A stretch of DNA of 34,089 nucleotides from assembly GCA_002746645.1 (NCBI GenBank), contig PDPU01000013.1, positions 1 to 34,089 on the forward strand, read 5' to 3'. Within the stretch, counting starts at the first letter, position 1; the number at the start of each line of letters is the position of its first letter. This document shows, in pieces, positions 1 to 10,915 of the stretch. Source of the stretch: Gammaproteobacteria bacterium (GTDB lineage Bacteria > Pseudomonadota > Gammaproteobacteria > Granulosicoccales > Granulosicoccaceae). The notes under the pieces are model-generated. The model did no database searches, was not told the origin of the DNA, and saw only the letters and a program-made list of their open reading frames with translations. Both the position numbers and the translations under genes were made by a program.

Positions 1-71
1 GGCCTCTTCTCTTCTGATCCGCATAAATGTTTGTTTGCACTTGTATTTATGCCAGAGAGGGAGGCCTTTTT
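1..71 (+). terminator. Rho-independent terminator for an off-window gene
   Basis: GGCCTC at 1-6 can pair with GAGGCC at 61-66. An inner perfect 8-bp stem, GCATAAAT (21-28) with ATTTATGC (45-52), lies inside it. The 3' arm is followed directly by five Ts at 67-71. This is the arrangement of an intrinsic terminator for a rightward gene ending left of the window. The middle of the stem is imperfect, with G-U pairs and a bulge. Whether it also serves the leftward gene ending at 120 cannot be judged, because the bases left of 1 are not given. Confidence 0.6.
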
Positions 72-119
72 CAACTCCTTTGTGAGCGATGCAGGTTAAG
101 GCTTGTGTCTTCATGACGT

Positions 120-974
120 TCAACGCGTGGTTGCCAGTATGTAGCTGACCGATGCAACAATGACCAGGCCACCACCGATGATCATCGGAAGGCTGACCTG
201 TTCGTCAAACAGCAGGAGAGCCCATACCGGAGCAAGCGGGACCTCCGAAAGACCGATCAAGGCAGCAGCCAGCGCCGGGACTCGCGCAACGCCCACCAGA
301 TAGACGCCAAATCCCAGACCGACATTCACCAGACCGTATACGGCGAGCCACAACAGGTCACCGGGAGATGCAGACAGGCTATGGGAAAAAGGAAAGACGA
401 GAATGGCAGCAATGAATCCTGACAGATAGGCTGATTTTATCGCATCGGCATCCGGAAAGAACTTTGCCGCAACGGTCACTGCGGCCATGGACAATGTCAT
501 CAGGAACGAAAGACCAATACCGAACAGATCACCGAAATCCTGACTTCCCCAGACCAGAACTGCCACACCAAGCCCGCTCAGGACAGTGGAAAAGACCCCT
601 GCCATGGTCAACGGATTTCGCAGAACCAACCATGCGATCAGCATCGTTACCAGTGGCATTACGCCATAGACGAAAGAAACATTCGCGATGGAAGTGTAAT
701 AGAACGCAGAAATGAAGCACATCATTCCCAGGGCGGAAATCAAGGCAACCACGAATTCGCCTGCCTTGAAGCGAAACAGCTCCCTGACACTTCCCGGCTT
801 GTTCATGATGACGTATATCATCAGAACACTGCCGCCACCGAACACCGATCTCCATAAAAGTGTCGTTGGTATATCCGTCGACACCATGCGTGTGAAAAGC
901 CCGGCGGTACTCCATGCCAACGCCGCGACCACAACACACATCACTCCAATTCCATAGGATCGAGAAATCGCCAT
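120..974 (-). CDS. EamA/DMT-family transporter
   Basis: This is a 284-residue, almost entirely hydrophobic protein with about ten predicted membrane helices in two similar halves, the usual size and layout of drug/metabolite (EamA, RhaT-like) permeases. It starts with a short Ser/Arg-containing tail and a helix around residues 8-28. The half-repeat signature around GLVNVGLGFGVYLVGV and SEVPLAPVWALLLF in the second half fits EamA. It would sit in the inner membrane and probably exports a small metabolite; the substrate cannot be read from the sequence. A TGAGG Shine-Dalgarno lies about 7 nt before the ATG at 974. The base composition looks lower than the neighbours (sampled 60-base lines gave 43-57% G+C), so recent acquisition is possible. 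It is transcribed alone; no partner gene is visible. Confidence 0.9.
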   Translation of the reverse strand: MAISRSYGIGVMCVVVAALAWSTAGLFTRMVSTDIPTTLLWRSVFGGGSVLMIYVIMNKPGSVRELFRFKAGEFVVALISALGMMCFISAFYYTSIANVSFVYGVMPLVTMLIAWLVLRNPLTMAGVFSTVLSGLGVAVLVWGSQDFGDLFGIGLSFLMTLSMAAVTVAAKFFPDADAIKSAYLSGFIAAILVFPFSHSLSASPGDLLWLAVYGLVNVGLGFGVYLVGVARVPALAAALIGLSEVPLAPVWALLLFDEQVSLPMIIGGGLVIVASVSYILATTR

Positions 975-1010
975 TTCATGGCCTCAGAGCAGGGGTTCAT
1001 CGAGGATTGG

Positions 1011-1090
1011 CCTGCATGGAAACATCTTGCCAACCGCCATCGTCTTGATGAACGCTACACTATCGCGTCATGAACCTCAATCCATGCAGG
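1011..1090. repeat. 10-bp perfect inverted repeat upstream of the EamA gene
   Basis: CCTGCATGGA at 1011-1020 is the exact reverse complement of TCCATGCAGG at 1081-1090, with 60 bp between. The arms lie about 37 and 107 bp upstream of the permease start codon at 974. They could be paired operator half-sites or the base of a large cruciform. The 975-1163 interval holds no convincing gene. Confidence 0.5.
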
Positions 1091-1163
1091 TGATCGAATG
1101 GCTCCTTCACGAATGACAGTCGGGATCCTGGGAAGGAAGGTCATCCACCACACCAACGACGAC

Positions 1164-2414
1164 TCAGAACAGCGACGACAAGGCCACTCCCACCCCGATT
1201 CTGGTCTGATGGATGTCGTGATCGATCAGCGATTCTCCGTAGCCCGTGAAGAACTGCACGAAGCCACGGTAACGTGAGAAGAAGGGGTAGGTGGCTTCGA
1301 GCTGCAGCGCACCCTTGCCCGTGCTGGTGTTGCCGCGGATGGTGGCCAGCACGTCGTAGCGGGTCGAACGCCAGCCGAGCGCGAGTTCACCGTAGCCCAT
1401 GTAGTCGAGGATGTCGGGGTTGTCGTCGCCTTCGGCGTCTTCGGGGTTTTCCTTCGCGCTTTCCGGAATGCGGAACCAGGGTTTCAGCGCGAGCCCGAAG
1501 TTGCCGTTCTCGTAGAGAAGGCTCGTGTAGAGGCGGTTCCAGCTCCTCGAGAGGCCCTGCACCTGACCGTTCGACTCGTGCTCGAAGCCGAAGACGATGG
1601 CCATGCGCCCTTCCACCGGCGCCTTCAGCAAGGGGGCAACGTAGAAGATTTCGGGCTGGTAGTTGGTTTCGCGGAAGGGGCTCGAGATCTCTTCGGAATA
1701 GAGCTGCCACCAGGAACGCAGCGTCACGCCGAAATTCAGTGAATCACCGCGGAACAGAAGATCATTTTCGTTGAGCCGCGTCTTCAGACTCAACTGAAAC
1801 TTCACTTCGGTGTGCTTGACTTCGGCGGCGAAGCCATCGGTGGCGTAGGTCTCGTAGACGTCGTGATTGAAGGCGTTGCTGATGCTGAAGGGAATGAAGT
1901 AGTTCTGCTTGTGCGCCGTCAACAGATAGGGGTTGAAGGTGGCGACGCGCTCTCCGCGCATGCGCGCACTCAAAATGCCGTCACCGTCGCCGCGCTCCAT
2001 CGGCATCGAACGCGCATGCTCGGCATCGGTTTCAGCCTCCGATTCCACGTGGGTCGGAGTTTCATCACCGGCTGCGGCCGTACCGGTCGTCGCAGCAGTC
2101 CGCTCTGCCGGCACCCGTTGCTGCAACACCGGACCGACTGCCGTGAATTCCCCGGCAAGCGGATTCGCCGTTTCGTCATTCGCGCGCCTGTGCCCATCCG
2201 CCACCGGCCCCGGATTCCTGAACGGCAGATCGTCCTCGACTGCCTCGTTCTCACCCAGGTCCACGATGAGTGGATCGAGCTGTTCGCTGGCAGCCTCGTG
2301 AAGATCGCCGATGGTCTCCATGGCGGAGTTGGCCACCTGCCTGCTGGCGCAGCCACTCACGCAGATGGCGCCGAGAAGGGCAAGGATCATCCAGGTTTTC
2401 ATGTGCACGACCAT
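1164..2414 (-). CDS. pldA: Outer-membrane phospholipase A (OMPLA) with lipoprotein signal
   Basis: This 416-residue protein hydrolyses acyl chains of phospholipids in the outer membrane. The C-terminal half (about 155-416) matches the PldA beta-barrel: the HESNG motif followed by LSRSWNRLY gives H279, S281 and N293, with the same 2- and 12-residue spacing as the His142-Ser144-Asn156 triad of E. coli OMPLA. Unusually, the N-terminus is a lipoprotein signal (hydrophobic stretch then VSGC, lipidated Cys at 22). About 130 acidic, Ala/Thr/Glu-rich, probably disordered residues separate it from the barrel. The start at 2414 has a GGAGG 15 nt upstream; ATG at 2402 is an alternative, and further upstream in-frame starts would run through the suc terminator. 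It lies downstream of that terminator, so it probably has its own promoter, which I could not place. The family call is firm; the start is less so. Confidence 0.9.
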   Translation of the reverse strand: MVVHMKTWMILALLGAICVSGCASRQVANSAMETIGDLHEAASEQLDPLIVDLGENEAVEDDLPFRNPGPVADGHRRANDETANPLAGEFTAVGPVLQQRVPAERTAATTGTAAAGDETPTHVESEAETDAEHARSMPMERGDGDGILSARMRGERVATFNPYLLTAHKQNYFIPFSISNAFNHDVYETYATDGFAAEVKHTEVKFQLSLKTRLNENDLLFRGDSLNFGVTLRSWWQLYSEEISSPFRETNYQPEIFYVAPLLKAPVEGRMAIVFGFEHESNGQVQGLSRSWNRLYTSLLYENGNFGLALKPWFRIPESAKENPEDAEGDDNPDILDYMGYGELALGWRSTRYDVLATIRGNTSTGKGALQLEATYPFFSRYRGFVQFFTGYGESLIDHDIHQTRIGVGVALSSLF

Positions 2415-2483
2415 GTCATGTGCGCGAGTCCTCCCGGAGGTGATCACCGGCTTCGAGCCGCCCCGGGCGGTATCAACAGCGTG

Positions 2484-2530
2484 AAAAGGCCCCGATCCGC
2501 GCCGGTGGATTGCCGGGCGGATTCGGGGCC
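2484..2530 (-). terminator. Rho-independent terminator of the suc operon
   Basis: On the minus strand a long stem forms between 2517-2530 and 2488-2500. The arms are complementary over 13 bp with a single bulged base, and are followed by four Ts (AAAA at 2484-2487 on the plus strand). It begins about 31 nt after the sucD stop codon. A GC-rich loop that can pair further sits between the arms. This is the clearest intrinsic terminator in the window. Confidence 0.85.
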
Positions 2531-2561
2531 GCATGATGCTGCAGCGGATCGTGTCGGTAGC

Positions 2562-3430
2562 TTACCAGCCGGTAGCCTGTCTGACCGCTTCGCCGAGTCC
2601 GGCGGGTGATCGCGTGATGGTCACGCCGGCACCTTCAAGTGCGGCGAACTTGTCATCGGCCGTGCCCTTGCCGCCCGCGATGATGGCACCTGCATGGCCC
2701 ATGCGCTTGCCGGGAGGCGCGGTGACACCCGCGATATAGGCAGCAACGGGCTTGCTGACGTTGGACTTGATGAACTCGGCCGCTTCCTCCTCGGCCGTGC
2801 CACCGATTTCGCCGACCATCAGGATGGCTTCGGTCTGCGGATCGTCCTGGAACATGGCAAGCGCATCAATGAAGTTGGTGCCGGGGATGGGGTCGCCGCC
2901 GATACCGATGCAGGTGCTCTGGCCGTAGCCGAGGTCGGAAGTCTGCTTCACGCACTCGTAGGTGAGCGTGCCCGAACGCGAGACGATGCCGACCTTGCCC
3001 GGCTGGTGAATCGGGCCCGGCATGATGCCGATCTTGCATTCGCCCGGTGTGATCACGCCCGGGCAGTTCGGACCGACGAGACGCACGCCATTCTGATCGA
3101 CGGCGATCTTCGCTTCGAGCATGTCGAGCGTGGGGATGCCTTCGGTGATGCACACCACGAGTTCCACGCCGCTTTCGGCCGCTTCGATGATCGAATCCTT
3201 GCAGAAGGGTGCCGGCACGTAGATGACCGAGGCATTCGCGCCGGTTTCCTGTACCGCTTCCTTCACGGTGTTGAACACGGGCAGGTTCAGGTGCGAGCTG
3301 CCGCCCTTACCGGGAGTGACGCCACCCACCATGGTGGTGCCGTACTCGATGGCCTGCTCGGTGTGGAAGGTACCCTGGCTACCGGTGATGCCCTGGCAGA
3401 TGACTTTGGTGTTCTTGTCGACCAGGACGC

Positions 3431-3434
<4 letters not shown>
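2562..3434 (-). CDS. sucD: Succinyl-CoA synthetase, alpha subunit
   Basis: This 290-residue subunit binds CoA and carries the phosphohistidine of succinyl-CoA synthetase, which converts succinyl-CoA, ADP (or GDP) and phosphate to succinate, CoA and NTP in the cytoplasm. The N-terminal CoA-binding Rossmann domain starts with [20 protein letters not shown]. The active-site histidine is H247 in the [14 protein letters not shown] motif, close to His246 of the 289-residue E. coli protein. Its ATG overlaps the sucC stop by 4 bp (ATGA), which indicates translational coupling and equal subunit supply. It is the last gene of the suc operon before the terminator at 2484-2530. Length and motifs are standard. 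Confidence 0.98.
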
Positions 3435-4600
<1,166 letters not shown>

Positions 4601-4680
4601 AAGTGGTTACCTGTTACAGGACGAGGCTTGGCTGCACGACACCGACTGCTGATCGGAGTCGAGCGATATGGCTGTCGAGC

Positions 4681-4714
4681 CGACTGTCCGCACCGCACGG
4701 GCGCAAGACAGTCG
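4681..4714 (-). other. Inverted repeat between lpd and sucC
   Basis: CGACTGTC (4681-4688) and GACAGTCG (4707-4714) form a perfect 8-bp stem with an 18-nt loop, 12 nt after the lpd stop codon. No T-run follows in the direction of transcription, so it is more likely a processing or stability hairpin, or a weak Rho-type site, than an intrinsic terminator. Confidence 0.4.
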
Positions 4715-4725
4715 AGGATGGCAAT

Positions 4726-6243
<1,518 letters not shown>

Positions 6244-6425
6244 TCATCGGGTTCGTCGATCCCACGTCACCAACGCGACGCCCCTGATCGGAACATATGC
6301 ACAATGGTTCCGACACGAAGGGAAGCCCACGACGGCGGCACTCGTCGACAATCGGAAACTGCCGACCCGTCGCGCCCGGTCAGAGCGTTCCGGATCGGGT
6401 CAGGTCATGCCGTGGCGGCAATCGA

Positions 6426-7733
6426 TCAGACGTCCAGGATGATTCTGCCGGGTTCTTCCACCAGTTCCTTGATCGTCTTCAGGAAGCCCACGGCACCCTT
6501 GCCATCGACAATGCGGTGGTCGTAACTGAGTGCCACGTACATCATCGGCCGGATGACCACTTCGCCGTTCACGGCGACCGGTCGCTGCTGCGTGCCGTGC
6601 ATGCCGAGTATGGCGCTCTGCGGAGGATTCAGAATGGGCGTGGAGAGAAGCGAACCGAACACGCCGCCGTTCGACACGGTGAACGTGCCACCGGTCATTT
6701 CCTCGATCGAGAGTTTGCCATCGCGCGCCTTCACGGCGTATTCGGCAATGGCCTTCTCCAGATCGGCCAGTGACATGTTCTCGGTGTTGCGAACCACCGG
6801 CACCACAAGGCCGCGATCGGAGGAAACCGCCACGCCGATGTCGCAGTAACCGTGGTAGACGATATCGTCGCCGTCGATCGAGGCGTTGATGTCCGGGTAG
6901 CGCTTCAGCGCCTCGGTCGCGGCCTTCAGGAAGATCGACATGAAACCGAGCTTGATGCCGTGCGACTTCTCGAAGGCGTCCTTGTACTGTGAGCGGAGCG
7001 CGATGAAGTTGGACAGGTCGACCTCGTTGAAGGTCGTGAGCATGGCCGTGGTCTGTGTCGCGGAGAGAAGACGCTCGGCGATGCGCTTGCGGAGCCGCGT
7101 CATCGGCACGCGCTTCTCGGCACGCTCGCCGCTGATGACCACGGCCTCACCCGTCGGGGCGCTGCCACCGGAAGCGGCCACGGCAGCAGTGGCAGCGGCA
7201 GTCGTGGTTGTTGCGGCAGTCACTGCCGCAGCGGTCGTAGCGGCTGCCGGTACGCCCGTGCCACGCGAACCGCCGGCGGCCACGTGGGCCTCGACGTCTT
7301 CGGGCAGGATACGGCCATTCCTGCCGCTGCCCTTCACGTCTCCGGGTGTCAGTTCGTACTTGTCGAGAAGCTTCCTGACCGTGGGGCTGGTCTGAGCGCT
7401 CTCGTCGCCGGACACGGCGGCCGCAGGGGCACCGCCTGCCGCAGCGCTCTCTGCAGCACCTGCCGCGGCACCGTCGCTGCCTGCCAAAGCGCCCGATCCG
7501 GCCTCGATGGTACCGATGACCTGGTGCGCGGTGACGGTCGCACCCTCGTCCTCGATGATCGGACCGAGCACGCCGTCTTCGGCTGCCGGCACTTCGAGTA
7601 CCACCTTGTCGGTCTCGACTTCGACCAGCACCTCGTCACGGCTGACGGGATCGCCCTCCTTCTTCAGCCAGGCGACGATGGTGGCATCGGCAATCGATTC
7701 GGGAAGCGTGGGTACCTTGATCTCTGAGGCCAT
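6426..7733 (-). CDS. sucB: 2-oxoglutarate dehydrogenase E2 (dihydrolipoyl succinyltransferase)
   Basis: This 435-residue core enzyme transfers the succinyl group from lipoamide to CoA. Domains in order are: one lipoyl domain (1-80) with the lipoylated lysine K43 in [10 protein letters not shown]; a short flexible linker; the E1/E3-binding domain at about 112-150 ([20 protein letters not shown]); a long Ala/Thr-rich linker at about 150-200; and the catalytic domain ending in [16 protein letters not shown] with H406 and D410. The Ala/Thr linker, with runs of TTTT and AAA, is longer and more biased than in E. coli. It lies 153 bp after sucA, and that spacer contains a strong hairpin (7849-7879). 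Confidence 0.97.
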   Translation of the reverse strand: MASEIKVPTLPESIADATIVAWLKKEGDPVSRDEVLVEVETDKVVLEVPAAEDGVLGPIIEDEGATVTAHQVIGTIEAGSGALAGSDGAAAGAAESAAAGGAPAAAVSGDESAQTSPTVRKLLDKYELTPGDVKGSGRNGRILPEDVEAHVAAGGSRGTGVPAAATTAAAVTAATTTTAAATAAVAASGGSAPTGEAVVISGERAEKRVPMTRLRKRIAERLLSATQTTAMLTTFNEVDLSNFIALRSQYKDAFEKSHGIKLGFMSIFLKAATEALKRYPDINASIDGDDIVYHGYCDIGVAVSSDRGLVVPVVRNTENMSLADLEKAIAEYAVKARDGKLSIEEMTGGTFTVSNGGVFGSLLSTPILNPPQSAILGMHGTQQRPVAVNGEVVIRPMMYVALSYDHRIVDGKGAVGFLKTIKELVEEPGRIILDV

Positions 7734-7848
7734 GATGAATCTCTGGTGTGTTACCGGACCGGTGTATTGTGCCCGACGCGGTGCGGGTTGGTGCGATGTG
7801 ATTGGGGTTTCGAACCGGATTTGCCGACAATCGGAACCCGGAAAGTGA

Positions 7849-7879
7849 CGCGCGTCGCCAAAGAGTGCCGCGACGCGCG
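7849..7879 (-). other. GC-rich stem-loop between sucA and sucB
   Basis: CGCGCGTCGC (7849-7858) and GCGACGCGCG (7870-7879) form a perfect 10-bp stem with an 11-nt loop, starting 7 nt after the sucA stop codon. No U-tract follows (the RNA continues UCACUUUCC). It is therefore best seen as an mRNA-stabilising or partial-attenuation hairpin that could set the E1:E2 ratio. Confidence 0.55.
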
Positions 7880-7886
7880 CAGGGAA

Positions 7887-10820
7887 TCAAGCATCCGGGC
7901 TGTTCGGCTCGAGCCCGAGTGCCTGGTGCACGAGGCGCTTCTGCTCGATCTGATGCTGGCCGAAGTAGCCACTGGCGGGTGAAGCCGAGGGCTCGCGGCC
8001 GACGAATTCCACTTCCTCGACGTGATCGGGCAGCACACGTTCGATACGGTGACGGTTGGCACGCCAGCAGCCCTGGTTCCGTGGCTCTTCCTGACACCAG
8101 ACGATCTGTTTCGCATTCGGGTACTCGGCCATGACCGCCTCCATCTCCTTGTAGGGGAAGGGATAGAGTTGCTCGAGACGGACAAGCGCCACGTTCTCGA
8201 TGTTCTCTTCGCGGCGTGCTTCGAGAAGATCGTAGTAGACCTTGCCACTGCAGAACACGAGCCTGTCGACCTTGCTCGCATCGATCGGATCGATCTCGGA
8301 GATCACCGGATGGAAGTGACCGTCGGCGAGATCCTCGAGGCTCGATACCGCCAGGCGGTGACGAAGCAGGCTCTTGGGTGAGAACACGACCAGCGGACGG
8401 CGCATGGGACGAAGCATCTGGCGGCGGAGCACGTGGTAGTTCTGCGCCGGTGTGCTCGGCATCACCACCTGCATGTTGTCCTCGGCACAGAGCTGCATGA
8501 AGCGTTCGACACGCGCCGAGGAGTGCTCGGGGCCCTGCCCCTCGTAGCCGTGCGGCAGCAGCATCGTCAGGCCGCAGAGGCGACCCCACTTGGTTTCACC
8601 CGAGGAGATGAACTGGTCGATGACCACCTGGGCGCCGTTGGCGAAGTCGCCGAACTGTGCTTCCCAGATGACGAGCGTTTCGGGGTCGGCCGTGGCATAG
8701 CCGTATTCGAAGGCGAGCACGGCTTCTTCCGAAAGCACCGAGTCGATGACCAGAAACTGCGCCTTGTCGGTGAGGTTCCGGAGTGGCACGATCGCACCGC
8801 GTTCATTCTGGTTGTGCAGCACCGCATGACGGTGCGCAAAGGTACCGCGACCGCAGTCCTGGCCCGAGAGGCGTACCGAATAACCGTCGTTGAGCAGGGT
8901 GGCGTAGGCCATGGTCTCGGCAAAACCCCAGTCGATCGGCAGGCCACCTGCGGCCATCTTGTGTCGGTCCTCGATGAGTTTCCTCACCCGCGAATGCAAC
9001 CGGAACCCGTCGGGAATGTCGGTGAGCCGGTCGGCCAGTGCCTTGATGGTGTCGGCGGGTACCGAGGCATCGTAGTCGGTACGCCAGTCGTCGGCGACGT
9101 ACTTGCCCCAGTCCACATGCAGTTCGGGCGGTGCTTCGGGCAGACCTTCGATGACGTTCTCGGCCACCGTGCGTCCTGCGTCGAGGTCTTCACGGTACTG
9201 ATCGATCATCGCGTTCGCCTCGCCCGCCGTCAGCACGCCTTCCTGTTCGAGCCGGTCGGCGTAGAGCTTGCGGGTGGTCGGCAACGACTTGATGGCCTTG
9301 TACATGAGCGGCTGCGTGACCGAGGGTTCGTCGGTCTCGTTGTGACCGTGACGGCGGTAGCAGACGAGGTCGATGACCACGTCCTTGCCGAAGCGCATGC
9401 GGAAATCGAAGGCGAGCTGCGTGACAAAGTACACCGCTTCAGGGTCGTCGCCGTTCACGTGAAGGATCGGCGCGTTGATCATCTTCGCAACGTCGGTGGC
9501 GTAGTAGGTGGAGCGCGAGTCGGCGACGTTGCTCGTGGTGAAGCCGATCTGGTTGTTCACCACGATGTGGATCGTGCCCTTGGTGGAAAAGCCCCGGGAC
9601 TCCGCCATGTTGAAGGTTTCCATGACCACGCCCTGTCCGGCAAAGGCCGCATCGCCGTGAATGGCAATCGGAATGACCTTCTCGCCCTGCTTGTCGTTGT
9701 AGCGATCCTGACGTGAACGCACCGAGCCTTCCACCACCGGCGAGACGATTTCGAGGTGTGACGGATTGAAGGCAAGCGCGAGGTGCATGTGGGTGTTGCC
9801 GCCGGTGCGGATGTCGGAGCTGAAGCCCTGGTGGTATTTGACGTCACCCGAACGCAGGGCCTCGTTGCGCTGACCCTCGAATTCCTGGAAAAGGTTGGCG
9901 GGGCTCTTGCCGAGAATATTCACCAGCACGTTGAGGCGCCCGCGGTGCGCCATGCCGATGACCATGTCCCTGACGCCCGCGGCACTCGCACGCCGCACGA
10001 TCTCGCTCATCACGATGATCAGACTCTCGCCACCTTCGAGCGAGAAGCGTTTCTGGCCGACGTAACGTGAACCGAGGTGCTTCTCCATGCTCTCGGCCGC
10101 GGTCACGCGCTGCAGCAGCCACTTGCGCTTTTCCGCATCGAGATCGGGCGTCGAGGCCGCGCGCTCGATTCGGTCCTTCAGCCATGTCTTGTGCTCGACG
10201 TCGTCGATGTACATGAATTCGTAGCCGATCGAACCACAGTAGCACTTCTCGAGATGCGCAATGATGTCGCGCAGCGATGCATGGTCGATGCCTTCGAGTT
10301 CGGGAGTGGCGAAGACCGTGTCGAGGTCGCTGTCGGTGAGCTTGTTCTCGTACATGCTGAGTTCGCGCAGCTCGGGGCGATTCTCGGTCGTGCCGAGCGG
10401 ATCGATGTCGGCTCGCTTGTGGCCACGTACGCGGTAGGCATTGATGAGCTGGGTGACGTAGATCTGCTTGAGTTCCGCGTCGCCGCTGCCCGCGCTCGCG
10501 GTGACGCCGGCGGCAATACCCGCTGCCCCGCCCGCAAGACCGGCCGCCGCGGCGGCAAAGCCCGCCCGCCGGCCGTTCCTTGCCATGTCGAGAAACTGCT
10601 GCCGAACCCCCGACTGGGGCACTTCGGCTTCGTGATGCGTGCCCTGCGGCAGGCTCGAGAAGTATTCACGCCAGCCGTCGTCGACCGACGCCGGGTCGGC
10701 CAGCCAGGCTTCGTACTGGACCTCGAGCCAGTCCATGCTGCCGCCGGCGAGTGCCGAATGCTCCTGAAGGGCAGCCATGCCCGAGTGTTCTGCTGTGCCT
10801 GTCGAGTTGTCTGCGCTCAT
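7887..10820 (-). CDS. sucA: 2-oxoglutarate dehydrogenase E1
   Basis: This 977-residue ThDP enzyme decarboxylates 2-oxoglutarate and succinylates the lipoyl group of SucB. The N-terminal E2-interaction segment (MDWLEVQYEAWLADP, about 29-43) is followed by an unusual Ala/Gly-rich stretch at about 87-112 that the E. coli sequence, as I recall it, lacks. The ThDP region includes AHRGRLNVLVN (about 291-301) and HGDAAFAGQG (388-397), then RRHGHNETDEPS. The C-terminal transketolase-like domains are complete and end in ...LGLEPNSPDA. ATG at 10820 has GGGA 8 nt upstream and gives a normal N-terminus; an in-frame TTG at 10910 would add 30 unlikely residues. Its start overlaps the stop of a possible 29-codon ORF (ATGA). 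It is the first structural gene of the complex. Confidence 0.97.
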   Translation of the reverse strand: MSADNSTGTAEHSGMAALQEHSALAGGSMDWLEVQYEAWLADPASVDDGWREYFSSLPQGTHHEAEVPQSGVRQQFLDMARNGRRAGFAAAAAGLAGGAAGIAAGVTASAGSGDAELKQIYVTQLINAYRVRGHKRADIDPLGTTENRPELRELSMYENKLTDSDLDTVFATPELEGIDHASLRDIIAHLEKCYCGSIGYEFMYIDDVEHKTWLKDRIERAASTPDLDAEKRKWLLQRVTAAESMEKHLGSRYVGQKRFSLEGGESLIIVMSEIVRRASAAGVRDMVIGMAHRGRLNVLVNILGKSPANLFQEFEGQRNEALRSGDVKYHQGFSSDIRTGGNTHMHLALAFNPSHLEIVSPVVEGSVRSRQDRYNDKQGEKVIPIAIHGDAAFAGQGVVMETFNMAESRGFSTKGTIHIVVNNQIGFTTSNVADSRSTYYATDVAKMINAPILHVNGDDPEAVYFVTQLAFDFRMRFGKDVVIDLVCYRRHGHNETDEPSVTQPLMYKAIKSLPTTRKLYADRLEQEGVLTAGEANAMIDQYREDLDAGRTVAENVIEGLPEAPPELHVDWGKYVADDWRTDYDASVPADTIKALADRLTDIPDGFRLHSRVRKLIEDRHKMAAGGLPIDWGFAETMAYATLLNDGYSVRLSGQDCGRGTFAHRHAVLHNQNERGAIVPLRNLTDKAQFLVIDSVLSEEAVLAFEYGYATADPETLVIWEAQFGDFANGAQVVIDQFISSGETKWGRLCGLTMLLPHGYEGQGPEHSSARVERFMQLCAEDNMQVVMPSTPAQNYHVLRRQMLRPMRRPLVVFSPKSLLRHRLAVSSLEDLADGHFHPVISEIDPIDASKVDRLVFCSGKVYYDLLEARREENIENVALVRLEQLYPFPYKEMEAVMAEYPNAKQIVWCQEEPRNQGCWRANRHRIERVLPDHVEEVEFVGREPSASPASGYFGQHQIEQKRLVHQALGLEPNSPDA

Positions 10821-10906
10821 GCCGAAATCCCGTGATTGTTCTGTGGTGCCTGATTGATGGCCTGTGCCTGCTTCTGTTTCGTGCTCTTCGCGTTTTCGCG
10901 GTTCAT
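10817..10906 (-). CDS. Possible 29-codon leader ORF coupled to sucA
   Basis: After the stop of the IDH-like gene (10916-10918) an ATG at 10906 opens a 29-codon frame whose TGA overlaps the sucA ATG (ATGA). It begins MNRENAKSTK and is rich in Gln, Asn and Lys, with no hydrophobic stretch. A GAGAG sequence sits about 6 nt upstream. The position, exactly filling the gap between two operon genes with a 4-nt stop/start overlap, suggests a translated leader that feeds ribosomes to sucA. It could also be chance. No known family is recognised. Confidence 0.35.
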   Translation of the reverse strand: MNRENAKSTKQKQAQAINQAPQNNHGISA

Positions 10907-10915
10907 GCAACGCTC

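Noticed and set aside
1108..1160. Peptide beginning MTVGILG, reminiscent of an ATP-grasp or Rossmann N-terminus
   Set aside because: The similarity stops after seven residues and the frame runs into the antisense of pldA.
2415..2534. Longer start for pldA at 2534
   Set aside because: It would code through the suc terminator stem and put 40 Arg/Gly-rich residues before a good lipoprotein signal.
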